A DNA stretch of 64,000 nucleotides from Hyaloscypha bicolor E. Lineage: Eukaryota > Ascomycota > Leotiomycetes > Helotiales > Hyaloscyphaceae. The stretch spans positions 1,472,812 through 1,536,811 of the forward strand of contig NW_020194589.1 in assembly GCF_002865645.1 (NCBI RefSeq), read 5' to 3'. Position 1 is the first letter of the stretch; the number at the start of each line of letters is the position of its first letter. The notes beneath the pieces were generated by a model. The model made no database searches. It was not told the DNA's origin and saw only the letters and a program-made list of their open reading frames with translations. This document shows, in pieces, positions 47,620 through 58,405 of the stretch. The translations under genes and the position numbers were made by a program.

Positions 47620-48517
47620 CGGGCGGGGGATCTCGACGCCGCCAAAAAGATAACGCTCTCCCCACACTCCCTCGGACTCACGTTCCACCACTTCATCAAC
47701 AGTCCTGCCGCCCTAAAGGCCGCCTTGAACCAACCCGGTGGAGTAGTTTCTCGTCCTTACCGAAATGATCATGAATCACGGGTAGTGATGACTCAATGAC
47801 AACTTGCCGGGATATCTTTTGGCGAGGGATTCAAAGAAGAAGGTAGTGAGCTATGCAACATGTGAGTCAGTGTTCATAAAGTTGGACTGCGACAGGAGGA
47901 GTCCCAAAGGAAGAACTTGTCGTTTCGTTTGTGTGAGAAGACGGAGACAATGTAGCAGTGGAGAGGAGAGTTGAGGAGTAGAGAGAGTATTTTTACGGCA
48001 AAGCGCATTCATGATTAGTACAAAAGAGAGTAGAAGGCATCGAGGCCTTCTCTTGTCTCTGGGTGTTGCGTCAGAGTCATGTGATACGATAAAAAATGAC
48101 AGAAAGGAGCAATCAAATCTTACCTTGTCGAGCTTCAAAAGCAAGATATCCATGTCCCATCACTAGGAAGTAGATTCCTGGCCTCTCTCCAGGTGAACTT
48201 GCTATCTCATCTGCCGTCGTGATATCCGCACACACATAATCAACGTCTTTCAAGAAAGCAAGATCGCCTGCCTGCACAAATCGGAAGGCTCCTTTCGGAC
48301 ATAATTCCAGACAGTCTGAGATAGTGTGCTTGGCTGCGACTCCCTCCCTGCCTACGAGATATATTCGAAGACCTTTTCCTTCTTTGTCGTGGATGTCAGC
48401 GAGGGTCCGGATGGAGTGTTCTCCGATCCCAGAGGCCCCGCCGGTGATGACGGATACCAGTAGTTGAGATTTGATGTGTGCGGCATTGCAATCCTTCACA
48501 GCTTTGATGGAAATCAT
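47620..48517 (-). pseudogene. Decayed short-chain dehydrogenase
   Basis: The 5' part (48,517-48,124) is intact: MISIKAVKDCNA…, cofactor motif TGGASGIGEHS, …YLVGREG…, and a beta-strand 'GIYFLVMGHGYLAFEARQ'. A plausible 65-nt GTAAGA…CAG intron (48,123-48,059) leads to 'ETREGLDAFYSLLY', where the family's YYSRM stretch is broken by TAA (48,015-48,017) and, two codons later, TGA (48,009-48,011). Further family blocks follow in shifting frames: 'LTTFFFESLAKRYPGKLSL' and near the end 'ESEGVWGERYLFGGVEIP'. The TGA fits a CGA-to-TGA transition. The protein would have been an NAD(P)-dependent SDR of unknown substrate. A truncated, still-expressed N-terminal product cannot be excluded. Confidence 0.75.
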
Positions 48518-49810
48518 TCTTTGATAACTGGAAAACTAGGAAGTGACTGTTCTAGATTGAAGCTTAATAACTTGTCCCGTGGTCGGGTTTCGTCAATGAG
48601 CAGCGTTCGAAAGCTGATGAGACGGGAGACCAATGGGAAAGTGATTGAAAAACGAGGATAGAGCTCAAGATAAGTTAGTATATTCCGAGGAAAATGCTCG
48701 GCGTGTATACTTGTTTAATAATAGGGTTCAGGATTTCGCGAGTCCGAATCCCCTGCCGGGATTTGGAATAATGTCGTGGCTTGCTTTTTCCCCCGACCAT
48801 AGCAGGCAGAAATATACAATTATTCCATGTAAGGAATAGCTAAGTGGAGAACGATTTTCCCACCACATTCCTATTTTATAAAGCCGGTCTTGATGCTATT
48901 GTATTCTGATCTGTGATCGGACTCGCATCCGCGTTCGCTTATGGTTTTAACCCCTATCTGCTTTCTCTCCCCTTCGCTAAGCGAGTCAGGAGTAATTTCC
49001 AAGCTCATCCAACAACGTCACATTTTCTTGCAAGAATTAAGCATAAAACGATCCCGAGTACTCTACTTTCCAATTGCGGCCGTTGAGGTTGTTAGGCTCT
49101 TTCCGGCGATCCATCGCAAGAGGGTTGTTCGTCACGTGATAACACTGAACTGCCTCGGCGCTCGGCTTTTTTGTCTTGTGCAAAACCGCGAGCAAAAAGT
49201 TGAGACAAGCATGTTGCAATTATTCTAGCTCCCATTTGTATAGAGGGTGGATACATCAGCTTGTCCCTTGTAAAGGCGATAATATGTCACTGTGCTGTTG
49301 CCATAACGGCTTTTACAAAGTTTAAGCGACAGGGTGTGCACATGCTTTCACTGTAGCAACACCCGTCTCCGAAATATATAGCTGCACGTACAGGGGGGCA
49401 ATCGATGCGTCCGCTCTCTTTACGTACTCCGTAGAGAACAGGTAATTTGACTTTACAGTAGGGTTCGTTGTTCCTAATTATGGTAGGTGTTTAGGGGTAG
49501 CACTGTCGTTAATACCTGCGGCTAGTGCCTGGCCATCTCCGCCCCCTGCTGAAAATCCAGGTTAAGACAAGCCTACCCCGCGTGAATTATCACCGGCTCC
49601 GGCGCTCTCTCAGGTCCAACCAACCCAAATCCTGGTATTGAACTGCCATGTTCCGTCATTCGCCACAATAGGAATGTGATCTCCGGCCAAACCAGTCAAA
49701 CGAATGGGAAGAGTCCGGAGCAGGAACATGGTAAAGAACAGGATATACGGAGGTGACGCCGATCTATATCGACTCTTCAATTATTCTTGGATCAACGATA
49801 GTGGTTAACG
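48518..49810. other. Intergenic region upstream of the GH5 gene
   Basis: 1.3 kb without supported genes. The first part should be the former promoter of the SDR pseudogene and the last part the GH5 promoter. Confidence 0.5.
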
Positions 49811-51273
49811 ATGGGGTCGTCGCCCTCCAAAGCTCTCACGGGGCTTCTCTGTACGGTTTCAATAAAATGCCCACGGCTAGCATCCGCTGCTGGGATTGCC
49901 ACAACTCAGTCGTTTCAACCACTGCCATTTTCCAACAGCGATCGATGGATTGTTGATGCGAATGGCAAAAATGTTCCTGTTGTTGGCATCAACTGGCCTG
50001 GAGCGGCAGAAACTATGCTTCCGGAAGGACTTGGCTACCAATCCATAGCCAACATTGTACAGAAACTCACGGAAACTGGTTTCAACACTGTGCGTCTTAC
50101 TTTCGCCATTGAGATGGTTGACGACATTTTGGATAACGGCGGAGACGTTACCCTGAGCGGCACTTTGACACGGGCTTTGGGATCGGCGAATGGGTCGGCG
50201 ATGTTGTCGAAAATTATAAGTAATAATCCTCAGTTTACTGCTACAATGACGAGGTTAGAGGCAAGTTTCATTCCTTTTCTTTCAATACACCTGAAAACCT
50301 CTTGAAAGTATGCTAACTATTTGACAGGTGTTTGATGCAGTAGCTGCGGGTCTGGCAACCCAGGATATCTATGTCCATCTCGACAATCATGTCTCAAAAG
50401 CAATGTGGTGCTGCAGCTTAACAGACGGGAACTCTTGGTTCGGCGACACGTACTTTGATACAGACAAATGGATTCGAGGACTATCTTACATGGCGGCTCA
50501 CGTGAGCTCTCCTCCATCCTTTAATCCACTTCACTAATGTACCATCCAGGGCAAGGCAAACTGGCAAACCTTCAGCAGCATGGGCCTCCGCAACGAGCTC
50601 CGTCCGGCCCTCACCGGGGCCCCAAATCTACATCCCTACACCTGGTCCACCTGGAAAACGTACATGACGGCCGCCGCCTCAGCAATCTACTCCGCAAACC
50701 CAGACGTGCTAATCTACTTCTCCGGCCTCGAGGCAGACTTCAACATCGAGCCCGCAGTCGGAGGATCCACACTCCTTGATCCAGGATTTTCCTTTAATGT
50801 ATCTAGCTACGAATGGGCGCACAAACTCGTGTTCGAGATGCACGAGTACGATGAGAACATTTCGAGTTCTTGTCCTATTTACGAGGCAATTTTGGAGAGT
50901 TTTGGCGCGGATGCTACGACAAAGAGTGGTGGTAATAAGGCCCCGTTGGTCATCTCAGAGTGGGGTCATGATGAGACGGATGCGAGTAATGCATGGCAGA
51001 GTGCGTATAGCCAGTGTTTAACGCAGTTTATAGTGCAGAAGCAGTTGGGGTGGATGGTTTGGGTTATGGCGGGGAGTTATTATATCCGTTCTGGGACGCA
51101 GGATTCCGATGAGAGTTATGGCAAGTTGATTTGTATGAATGTTGGGTTGTGTTTACTATGCTAACAAGACGATAGGACTTTTGGATCATACGTGGAGTAA
51201 TTATCGGGGTGTCAATTCTTCAGCTGCTATCAAGCAGCTGGTTCGGTCAACATATGCTGCTTATGGGCAATAG
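49811..51273 (+). CDS. Secreted glycoside hydrolase family 5 (cellulase-fold)
   Basis: Four exons: 49,811-50,260, 50,328-50,501, 50,550-51,120 and 51,176-51,273, giving 430 residues. The N-terminus has a modest hydrophobic stretch (ALTGLLCTVSI) and an ASA-AG cleavage-like site. The fold opens with VVGINWPGAAETM, then 'TGFNTVRLTFAIEM', 'HLDNHVSKAMWCC' and the acid/base in GLRNELR (about E224). 'VFEMHEYD' follows, then the nucleophile in VISEWGH (about E345). Both catalytic Glu are present, so it should be active on beta-glucan/cellulose-type polymers outside the cell; exact substrate unknown. Introns 1 and 3 use GC-AG borders (donor GCAAGT) with TGCTAAC branch sites, because no GT donor keeps frame. 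The start is the least certain part. Confidence 0.9.
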
Positions 51274-51700
51274 AAATTACCAGCCCTGATATAATGACTT
51301 GCAAAACGAATCCTTCCACCGGAAGTCTACTCTCGAAGGCAATGAATATACCGGCGCAGTGGATTTTGTCACATGATCAACAAGGGTTTTTTCCCTCAGG
51401 TCCAAACATGTAATCGCTATCTGCTCCCAGAGTAAGACCCCTGTGCCCCAGCATAACCCAGTAGGGATTAAAGAAAGAGGCACTCTCGACGCCAGGCGAA
51501 TCAGCTGGAGAGAAGAAGCCTAGACGTGCAGCACTCCTTTTTAACACAATTTTCCAAAGCTACTCAGTCATGCCCTCGAGCGCCCCAAATGGCAAACCAA
51601 AACTCATCTTAATGTTCAACGAGTCAAGGCTAATATCATTCTCAGTCTTTTCCTGTTTTTTCACGCTTTCTACCATCTTGCTCTTCTCCCGAATCTCTTT
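51274..51700. other. Intergenic region downstream of GH5
   Basis: No supported gene. A short plus-strand frame from 51,570 runs antisense to the hypothetical minus-strand ORF and is judged a shadow. Confidence 0.4.
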
Positions 51701-51954
51701 CTACCTTCCAATATCGCTCGACAGCTTCTCTACCCCCCCCGCATTCTCAACCGCACCCTCCAAATTCAAGATCCTCTTGTCAAGAGAACCATCTCCCCAA
51801 TCGAACTTCTCAACCCACCCATCCGCAAAGTCGTACAAGTTCCTCAAGTCCCCAGTCATATCCAGCTTCACCAACTTAATCTCCCTCTGTTGCTCTGTAG
51901 GCTCTTTCCCCATTACCTCAGTCTTTCCTCTCACGCCCCATCTTCCTCCTCCTC

Positions 51955-51988
<34 letters not shown>

Positions 51989-52072
51989 TTTTTCACAATG
52001 CTGCTCACTCGACCCATGAATTGCGATTGAGCTTGGTTGTATCGCCGTCGGGCTGTGCTGCTTCTTCATCAC
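51701..52072 (-). CDS. Hypothetical protein with poly-Gly run
   Basis: A 123-codon minus-strand frame. It starts MMKKQHSPTAIQ, passes through a run of 15 Gly encoded by the GGA repeat at 51,944-51,988, and continues as a charged helical-looking segment (EQQREIKLVKLDMTGDLRNL…, then a 'WVEKFDWGDGS' block). The C-terminal half has sensible amino-acid composition, but the frame depends on the exact length of the C/G homopolymer. A possible GTAGAA donor at the end could add a further exon. No family is recognised. Confidence 0.3.
51944..51988. repeat. TCC microsatellite plus C homopolymer
   Basis: About twelve TCC units run directly into about ten C and then T's. The length is likely to vary between strains and to be error-prone in assemblies. 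Confidence 0.9.
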
Positions 52073-52187
52073 TTTATTTCAACTTCTCGACTTCGGGTGT
52101 AGAGTCTCGTGTAGCTCCTGTAATCTGAGACATGTGAGTTGGATCTAGATGGGACGAGATGACATTCAAACGCTTGTCGAGATTTGC

Positions 52188-52757
52188 TCAGGTTTCTTTT
52201 TCTCGGGATCGAAAAGGTGTATCGAAGTTTCGCTTAGCCAATGGAGCCTCTTCCTTCATTTTTGCCAAGGATGAGGGTGGTTGAGACCTGTCGTGAGTAC
52301 GATCGTCCGCCCGGGAGATGGAAGACGCGGGAGGAATGTCTCTGTGGATTGACTCCGTCTGAGCACCGACAGTTGAAGCTGGAGAAGACGTGGTACTTTG
52401 GGTTGATATTTGATTGCGAATAGCTTCTTCCTCGGGAGGGTAAAAGGGCCGCCAGTCGGCATGGGCTGAATTCGCCGACTGAGCGGTCGCCTCTTCCACC
52501 GCTGCTAAGCCCTTGGTGTGCGAGTCAGGCTCCATTGGCATATCGCGAATAGCACTGTAGTTGTCAGGGCCATAGAAGACTGTGTACGCAGTTGGAACGT
52601 CTCTGTGTTGCTGCTCTCGAATTCGAGCCGGGGAGTGAGTTCCGGGAGGAAGTGCAACTTGCTCTGAAGCTTCGGCTCGAGTTGAGTGTTGAGCCGGAGA
52701 GCGAGTCGGAGCATCCTCCTTTGCAGGAGAGGGGGTGGATTTCTCTGGAAGATCCAT
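52188..52757 (-). CDS. Hypothetical disordered Ser/Pro/Glu-rich protein
   Basis: 189 residues from the ATG at 52,757 (MDLPEKSTPSPAKEDAPT). The in-frame codons upstream to 52,856 look like leader. The protein is rich in Ser, Thr, Pro, Ala, Glu and Arg with no membrane segment. It has one more ordered stretch, 'VPTAYTVFYGPDNYSAIRDM' (about residues 57-76), and a 'DWRPFYPPEEEAIRNQ' block (about 104-119). Gene density and codon flavour favour a real protein, but I recognise no family. It is single-exon as far as can be seen. Confidence 0.5.
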   Translation of the reverse strand: MDLPEKSTPSPAKEDAPTRSPAQHSTRAEASEQVALPPGTHSPARIREQQHRDVPTAYTVFYGPDNYSAIRDMPMEPDSHTKGLAAVEEATAQSANSAHADWRPFYPPEEEAIRNQISTQSTTSSPASTVGAQTESIHRDIPPASSISRADDRTHDRSQPPSSLAKMKEEAPLAKRNFDTPFRSREKET

Positions 52758-53433
52758 GGTGTTTATCGGAGACGATGAAAGGAGAGATTGGGTGGTGGTT
52801 ATATATCTGAGATATGAAGATCGCTTGAAAAAGAAAATGGGGATGACCAAAGTCAATAAAAGCGTTTCAGACCGCTCTTTCAGACTCAGGAGGTGTGATT
52901 CCGCTTGGAAATCCTATAGAAAGAAGTCACTGACTTGCTTCTAACTAGAGATAAATTGTGCTTTCTTTAAAGTGAACAAACACCTCCAAGCTTTGCCGCA
53001 GTTTGCGGCTGCCTGAATTAAGAGTCTAGAAAATAAAGGAATATTGCCTCTGTCTTTTTTGTCATGAATGCCAGCTTCCTGTCTGGCAGTTCATCAACTC
53101 ATGAAGGATATAATGGGAAAGCAAATTCTCTACCCTGTTCCACATCGAGCCATAGCAGATCTAATTTTTTGAATGACAAGATCCTTTCCAAATAGAAGCA
53201 AAAAGGGATGGCTGGAACTATTCTAGCCATTATGTGCAATGAACAGGACTCCCAGATTCTCGGGCTGGACTTACAACCACACAAAAAACGAAATGAAAAC
53301 GCAGTAACGGGAGGGGTGGCTAGGCTAACCATCGCAGCCTCCTGGAACAGCCTTTTGACGCACATCGCAGTAAGAAACGCGATTGCGGTGTGCAATAAAG
53401 CGTTGTGCGTTGTGCGTTAAAACGGTGAGCGTG
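52758..53433. other. Intergenic region
   Basis: Includes the upstream region of the preceding minus-strand gene. No supported gene is seen. Just before the minisatellite a GCGTTGTGCGTTGTGCGTT repeat occurs (about 53,399-53,418). Confidence 0.45.
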
Positions 53434-53561
53434 AGATGGGATAGAAGTTAGATAGAATGGAAGTTAGATGAGATGAAAGTCAAATGGGATAGAAGTCAAA
53501 TGAGATGGAAGTCAAATGGGATAAAACTTAAATGGGATAGAAGTTAGATAGGATGGAAGGC
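53434..53561 (+). repeat. Minisatellite, eight 16-bp units
   Basis: Eight contiguous units of the type A(A/G)ATGGGATAGAAGTY with 1-5 differences each, for example AAATGGGATAGAAGTC and AGATAGGATGGAAGGC. The array ends just before the helicase pseudogene relic. Confidence 0.9.
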
Positions 53562-53567
53562 AGATGG

Positions 53568-54530
53568 GAGAGCTGGGAAATGCCATTTCGAGTTTGACAC
53601 CCAGGGCTCGTCCACGATAATGGAGGAGTACACCGCTCGCCTCCTCTATGGGTCTTTTCCCCCAGAAGGCTATCCACGTTTCCTCCTCCAAACCTAGCTC
53701 GCCAGGAACAACTTTGCGCCCTCTCAGACCACGTTAATACGAGCAAACAGGAGCGCAGATCAAATATCTGAGGTTGACGCTCTGGTCGCCAAAGTTACTG
53801 CTGGAAACAATGAATCTCAGGACGTGGCAGTCTCGTACGCTCTTGATCATCCTCTCACCTTGATCAAAGGGCCCCCGGGCACTGGAAACTTAAAGAACCT
53901 CATAGAGCTCGTGGAACTATTTTCGAATACCGGTCGCAAGGCCTCGGTCGTCGTGCCCTCGAACTCTGCAACCGAGCACAATGCCAAGCATGGCTCAAAA
54001 CTGTGGGATGGAAAAGGGTATGAACCCAAAGAGATACACTGGGTTCGTAAGGTCTCCGATGAGAAGATAACGATAGCATCCAAAGTTATCCACGCTAAAT
54101 TTACACAACCGCCATGCCGACTTCACATCCTCGGTCTCGAAGACGCTCCTAAAGACGTGACCACCTTCTTCAAGGACAAGATCGTTGAGCAGGCACTTGG
54201 CGACCCACATGCCCCGCCTTTGAAGGCCCGCATTATGCAAGAGTTAGAGGAGGCAACGCAGAAGTCCGATTCGTGGGTCTCGACAAACCCAAACTCCCGC
54301 TTTGGGGCTCTCGAGGACCGAGAGTTCCTCATTCTCAACAGAACCCCAAAATTAAAAGTAAAATATGCGGCAAAGTAAGAGGTGCTGAGTTGAGACGAAA
54401 AGAAATGCTTGCAATAGACTATTTAAGTCTTGATGAGTCGAATGCAAAGGGGGTGAGAGCAGAGCTCAAGAAGCGAGTGACAAAACCTGTCTCCCAGCAT
54501 CTCGTCACGCAATCAATGCACATAGAGATC
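53568..54530 (+). pseudogene. Broken SF1 (DNA2/NAM7-UPF1-like) helicase fragment
   Basis: Reading from 53,568, 'EYTARLLYGSFPPEGYPRFLLQT' ends at TAG 53,696-53,698. The same frame resumes with 'LARNNFAPSQTTLIRANRSAD…NESQDVAVSYALDHPLTLIKGPPGTGN' and is open to 54,378. A +1 frame then carries the continuation 'LRRKEMLAIDYLSLDESNAKGVRAELKKRVTK'. The Walker A motif reads GPPGTGNL instead of GPPGTGKT, so the ATP-binding Lys and Thr are lost. The conserved order (Q-motif-like NESQ, Walker A, long insertion) fits the fungal Upf1-like SF1B group, but the rest of the helicase is missing. It abuts the 3' end of the F-box-like gene on the other strand. Confidence 0.75.
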
Positions 54531-54548
54531 TTGAAACCTAGACCGCGC

Positions 54549-56531
54549 TCAATAAGGCGGTTGGTGGTCCCGATACCCATTCCACTCCTTCCTCCTCTCA
54601 TATTTTCCTCTCTCTTCCCCTTCATAAAGCGGGCCCATAACCATCTTCTCGAGCACCCTCCCCTTATCCCTGGCCTTCCCCTCTCCATCTCGGGCGTTCC
54701 CTAACCCCATTTCGCCCTCTCCTTGCCATTCCCCTATTCTCGGCCAGGTGAAATGCCAGAAGAGATCCTTCAGCTTCACATCATGTTTAATCAAGTCTTT
54801 CGCGATCGCCTGGGAGACGGAAAAGGTATATTCGGCTTCGGAGGTGTAGGCGGCGTCCGGCACGACCACACCGCTATCCCCGTACTCCCAGCCTCCATTG
54901 GCGTAGTAGATTTCCGACTGCGAGAATTTGGTGTCGATCGTCAACGTCAGCTGTCCTGGTGGCATTTCTCGAAGAAATTCCAGTGTTGCGAGCCATTGTC
55001 CATACGTCTCATCTCCTTCCTGTAGACTAGGTAAATCAATATTAACTTCACTAACCCGAAAAAGCTTTTACAGATTAGGATGAACTCACTAGCCACCCCA
55101 CTCCTCCCTCACACTCCAACTCATCTCCCACGTCAAATTCCTCAGATACCTCCTCACCCCCCCTACGCGCGTCAAAAAATTCCAAATCTCTAACTTGTGA
55201 CTTGCATTCCACCCTCTCGGCAGGACCCAGAAATGATTCCGGCCATAGAATAGCGACTCGGCCATCTCTTTCACGCTCTTACTTACGAGGAAGAGAGAGA
55301 GTGGGAAGCGCCAACAGGTACACGTTGAGGAGAAAGCTGTGTGCTTGCTCCAGCATGCGCAGCCGTTAGGTTTTTGGGCAGGGGAGGGGGAAGGGGAGCA
55401 GGTAAGACAGCATTCCGGCACAGAAGGGTAGGACCGGTAGGGGAAGGTGCGCGGTTCGTAGAAGGGGGATTGGATGGAAGTGGAGACGGGCGTGTTGAGA
55501 CCGCAGACTAGCTCGTAGGGAGTCACCAGCGGAGTATAAGACAGGATCTGGAGCTGGATTTCGGGTGGAAGGGCGGTGAAGTCGAATGTTGTCGGGATGG
55601 AAGGCTTCATTAGGTGGGTAACATGTTTTTTTGCGAGTTCTTGGAGAAGAGGAATATGTTCTGTATCGGTAGGGGAGTGTTGGAAGCCGAGAAGGATGGA
55701 GCATTCTCTCAGATGTGGAAGCTGGGAGAGCGGACGGAGGACCTCTTCTGCGATCTCGATATCCGCCACATCGCATGTGAATGAGAGTCTCAGCTGATTT
55801 GGCTGGATGTGTGTGCGTAGGACTTGACACAGGTGTTCTAATTCGTCGATAGAAGAGGCCTCGTCATGGGCCTTGGCCTTGCTGAACAGTCGATGTTGAT
55901 GAGATGCAGCGCATGTAGCGTGACACCAATATCTTTCTTTGAAATACTGAATTGGATCTGGGTCGGAGTAATTCAGGCAAAGAGACAGGCTCCTCATTTT
56001 TGCAAGCGCCCATTTGGGAAGTGAGTGAAGACCAGAGAGGCGACCGAGACTCTCTCGAAAGATGCTAAAGTGATTCGACGAGTAGAAGATTGTGGATACC
56101 TCGTCCGCGACGGTTTTGGAGACGTAGAGCAGCTGCCATGGCAAGGGAGTGCATGTGCAGACATTATCACTACAGCTGCTATTGGCGTTGCGCGTGGCTT
56201 TGGAACCGTAGTCTGCACATACACAATGTCTATTGAGGCGAATGTGAGTCGAAGGGAGATAGCCGTCTAGGAAGTGGGAGAGACTGTGGCTTCGAGGCCT
56301 GATGTTGGGTTCCGTTGGCCAGTGTTCAATGTCAAGGGGGTTGTATTCTTGAACGCAGTGTTCCTCACTTGAAGGGATGAAGTTGAGGTAGATTGTGGAG
56401 TCGACGGGGAGGCCTGCGAGAAGATAGATTTTACGCCGGAGGCTGAACGGGAGGCGGAGGAAAGTCTCTTTGGGGAGCGCCTGAGTTGGTCGCGGCGAAC
56501 GGAAGTATCTGTGAATTGTGGGCTGGACCAT
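54549..56531 (-). CDS. F-box-like protein with two LP-type motifs
   Basis: Two exons: 56,531-55,090 and 55,026-54,549 (63-nt intron, donor GTGAGT), giving 639 residues. There are two similar halves. The first starts with 'FLRLPFSLRRKIYLLAGLPVD' (about residues 24-44) and the second with 'FTALPPEIQLQILSYTPLVTPYEL' (about 320-343); both look like degenerate F-box helices. Each is followed by a Cys-rich loop (…CTCTPLPWQLLYVSK… and …CTCWRFPLSLFLVSKSVKEMAESLFYGRNHFWV). The C-terminal exon carries 'ETYGQWLATLEFLREMPPGQLTLTID' and a basic tail. Proteins of this build are abundant in Helotiales-type fungi; an E3-ligase adaptor role is only by analogy. Confidence 0.75.
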
Positions 56532-57001
56532 GGCGAACAGCCACTGCCGCCAAATCCAAGTGAATCTCTGTACGGTGGATGATGAAGCTGGAAGAAGAAC
56601 ATGTATTAGATTCGATGTTGCGGTGTGAGAGTTGAAGGAGCTTGACTTTCTCGTCCCGCAGTTCGCTTCGATGCAGGCTGCAAGCTCACATGCAGCCCAA
56701 TCCTTTCCTCAAGGGGTACGGAACACTGCTTCGAGATTCTTAGAGGTCGTCGCAATAGCAAGTGAGACTTCATGGGTAACGAAAACGGTAAAATGAACGA
56801 GAAATCAACTTGAATAGAGGGTGGCATACTTTCCACTTTCATTGTGAAGCACGCTGAATCAAGAAATCCGAGCGAGCAAAATATAAAATCTCAACCACAT
56901 CTATCGTGGGAGACCAAAGAGGTTTATGTATTATGTAGGTATATACACACCATCATTACAACGTAACTATCTTCTCGAAACATCAATCATACACTCGTCA
57001 T
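56532..57001. other. Intergenic region F-box-like - PIG-L
   Basis: Promoter side of the F-box-like gene and 3' flank of the PIG-L gene. A CT/AT-rich stretch occurs at about 56,880-57,000. No gene is seen. Confidence 0.45.
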
Positions 57002-57961
57002 CTATCTTCCCGTGATTTTCTCCAGCTTCAAATCATTCACCACCATATACCGACTCAGCCCTATCCATCCCCAACGAAACCACCTCATCTGGCTCTTATG
57101 CGCTGTGGTCATCGCCTGCTGTGCAATCCTCACTTCCCCAATTCCGCTCAAGAAAAGCAGCGGACTGGGATGTGCCTCCATTTGTTTCTTTCCGAACGCC
57201 ATTGCGAGAAGACTTGTTATCGAATCAAGGAAAGTCGTATATTTCCGGACCAAGGAAACGGTGTTCAGGGTATATAGATCCACAGGACATCCCCAACCAG
57301 GTCGATTATGTATAAGAGAAGCAATAAAATGGCGGGCGCCGTGGTAGAGGGAGATATGATTTGCATGTGAAGAAACGCCAAACTTGTCGAACGTGATGAG
57401 CACATCGATTGTAGCCGTCGGCGCATCGGCCGATTTATTCTTCATCGGATTCGCAAGGTTCGGCGCAAAGGCATCGGAGAGGAGGGATGCAATGGCCTGC
57501 TTATCCCAAGTCGTGGTCATGCTATCTGGGAAATGCCTTGAAAAGAATCAGCCACTCTGCCACCTGCAGCACCAGAGATACATACGCGCTTTCAATGACA
57601 AACACGTCGTCCTCCTGCCGCAGACCCAGCAACATCCCACTCTTCACCAACTCCTTCTTCCTCGTCTCGCCGAGCCCATCCGCATCGCCTGCGCCGTCAG
57701 CCTCGTCGCAAACACCACCAAGAAGCAGAACCTACCACTGCTCAGACACAAAATCTTTACATGGTTTCCCAGACTCGGGTCCGTCAACGCCAGCAACGTC
57801 GGCGCAAAGAACATCGCCTCATCGTCTGGATGCGCAATCAGCAGACATATCCTCTTATTCCTGAGCTTCGGGAACCGCGATTTCGCGACCGAGACCGTGT
57901 ACAGCCAGCAGGCGATCGCGACAATCGGAAGGCTCAGGATGGTCAGCCATTCGAGCTGCAT
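57002..57961 (-). CDS. GPI12: N-acetylglucosaminyl-phosphatidylinositol de-N-acetylase (GPI biosynthesis)
   Basis: Three exons: 57,961-57,736, 57,688-57,586 and 57,536-57,002, giving 287 residues, close to the family length. An N-terminal membrane anchor (LTILSLPIVAIACWLYTVSVA) is followed by the zinc-binding motif AHPDDEAMFF (HPDDE at 44-48). 'LSSGDADGLGETRKKELVKS' follows, with the exon junction inside LSSG, and then 'GVSSHANH' (about 164-170), which completes the PIG-L metal site. Introns are 47 and 49 nt; the second uses a GTATGT donor and an AAG acceptor, the only one that keeps frame. The enzyme removes the acetyl group from GlcNAc-PI in the ER membrane, the second step of GPI-anchor synthesis. 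Confidence 0.9.
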
Positions 57962-58405
57962 GGTTGTGCGCGGTATGCGGTGGTTAGGCGTGAGAGGGAG
58001 ACGGGACGGGGTTGGAGGAAGGGAGAGTGTCGCGAATGTCGCGAGTGTCGCGTGCTGGATAAGAGACGATGGAGGGGGATAGGAGAAGCCACAGTTGCGC
58101 TTGGGGATGTCTGGGGAAGGGAAGGGAGGGAAGGTTTAACTTTTTTAAGCTTCGCGCTAGGCGAATTGACGGCCTGGGCCGCCGAATGGTGGGCTGGCGC
58201 TGGCACAGCAGGGAAGATTATTAGAGTTGCCGCGCACAATGAGCCGTCAGAGCATCAACGTTGTTCTGACGATTAATGGGAACCACAGGCGACGTTGGAC
58301 GGTTGACGGTTGACTGTGAGGCTGAAGACTATTGAGGCTCGTCCATTCGGGTCGGACAGAAGAAGGGATATCCGCAACGAGACTCGACCGCACTTGATCA
58401 ACACC
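57962..58405. promoter_or_regulatory. Divergent promoter region, GPI12 / DUF7719-like gene
   Basis: 444 bp between two divergent starts. A GTCGCGAATGTCGCGAGTGTCGCG triplet lies at about 58,029-58,052 and a short GC-rich stretch follows. No TATA box is obvious. The assignment is from gene orientation. Confidence 0.4.

Noticed and set aside
57384..58082. 232-codon plus-strand open frame
   Set aside because: Runs antisense across the three exons of the PIG-L/GPI12 gene, has no domain, and the minus strand carries clear zinc-site motifs and splice sites.
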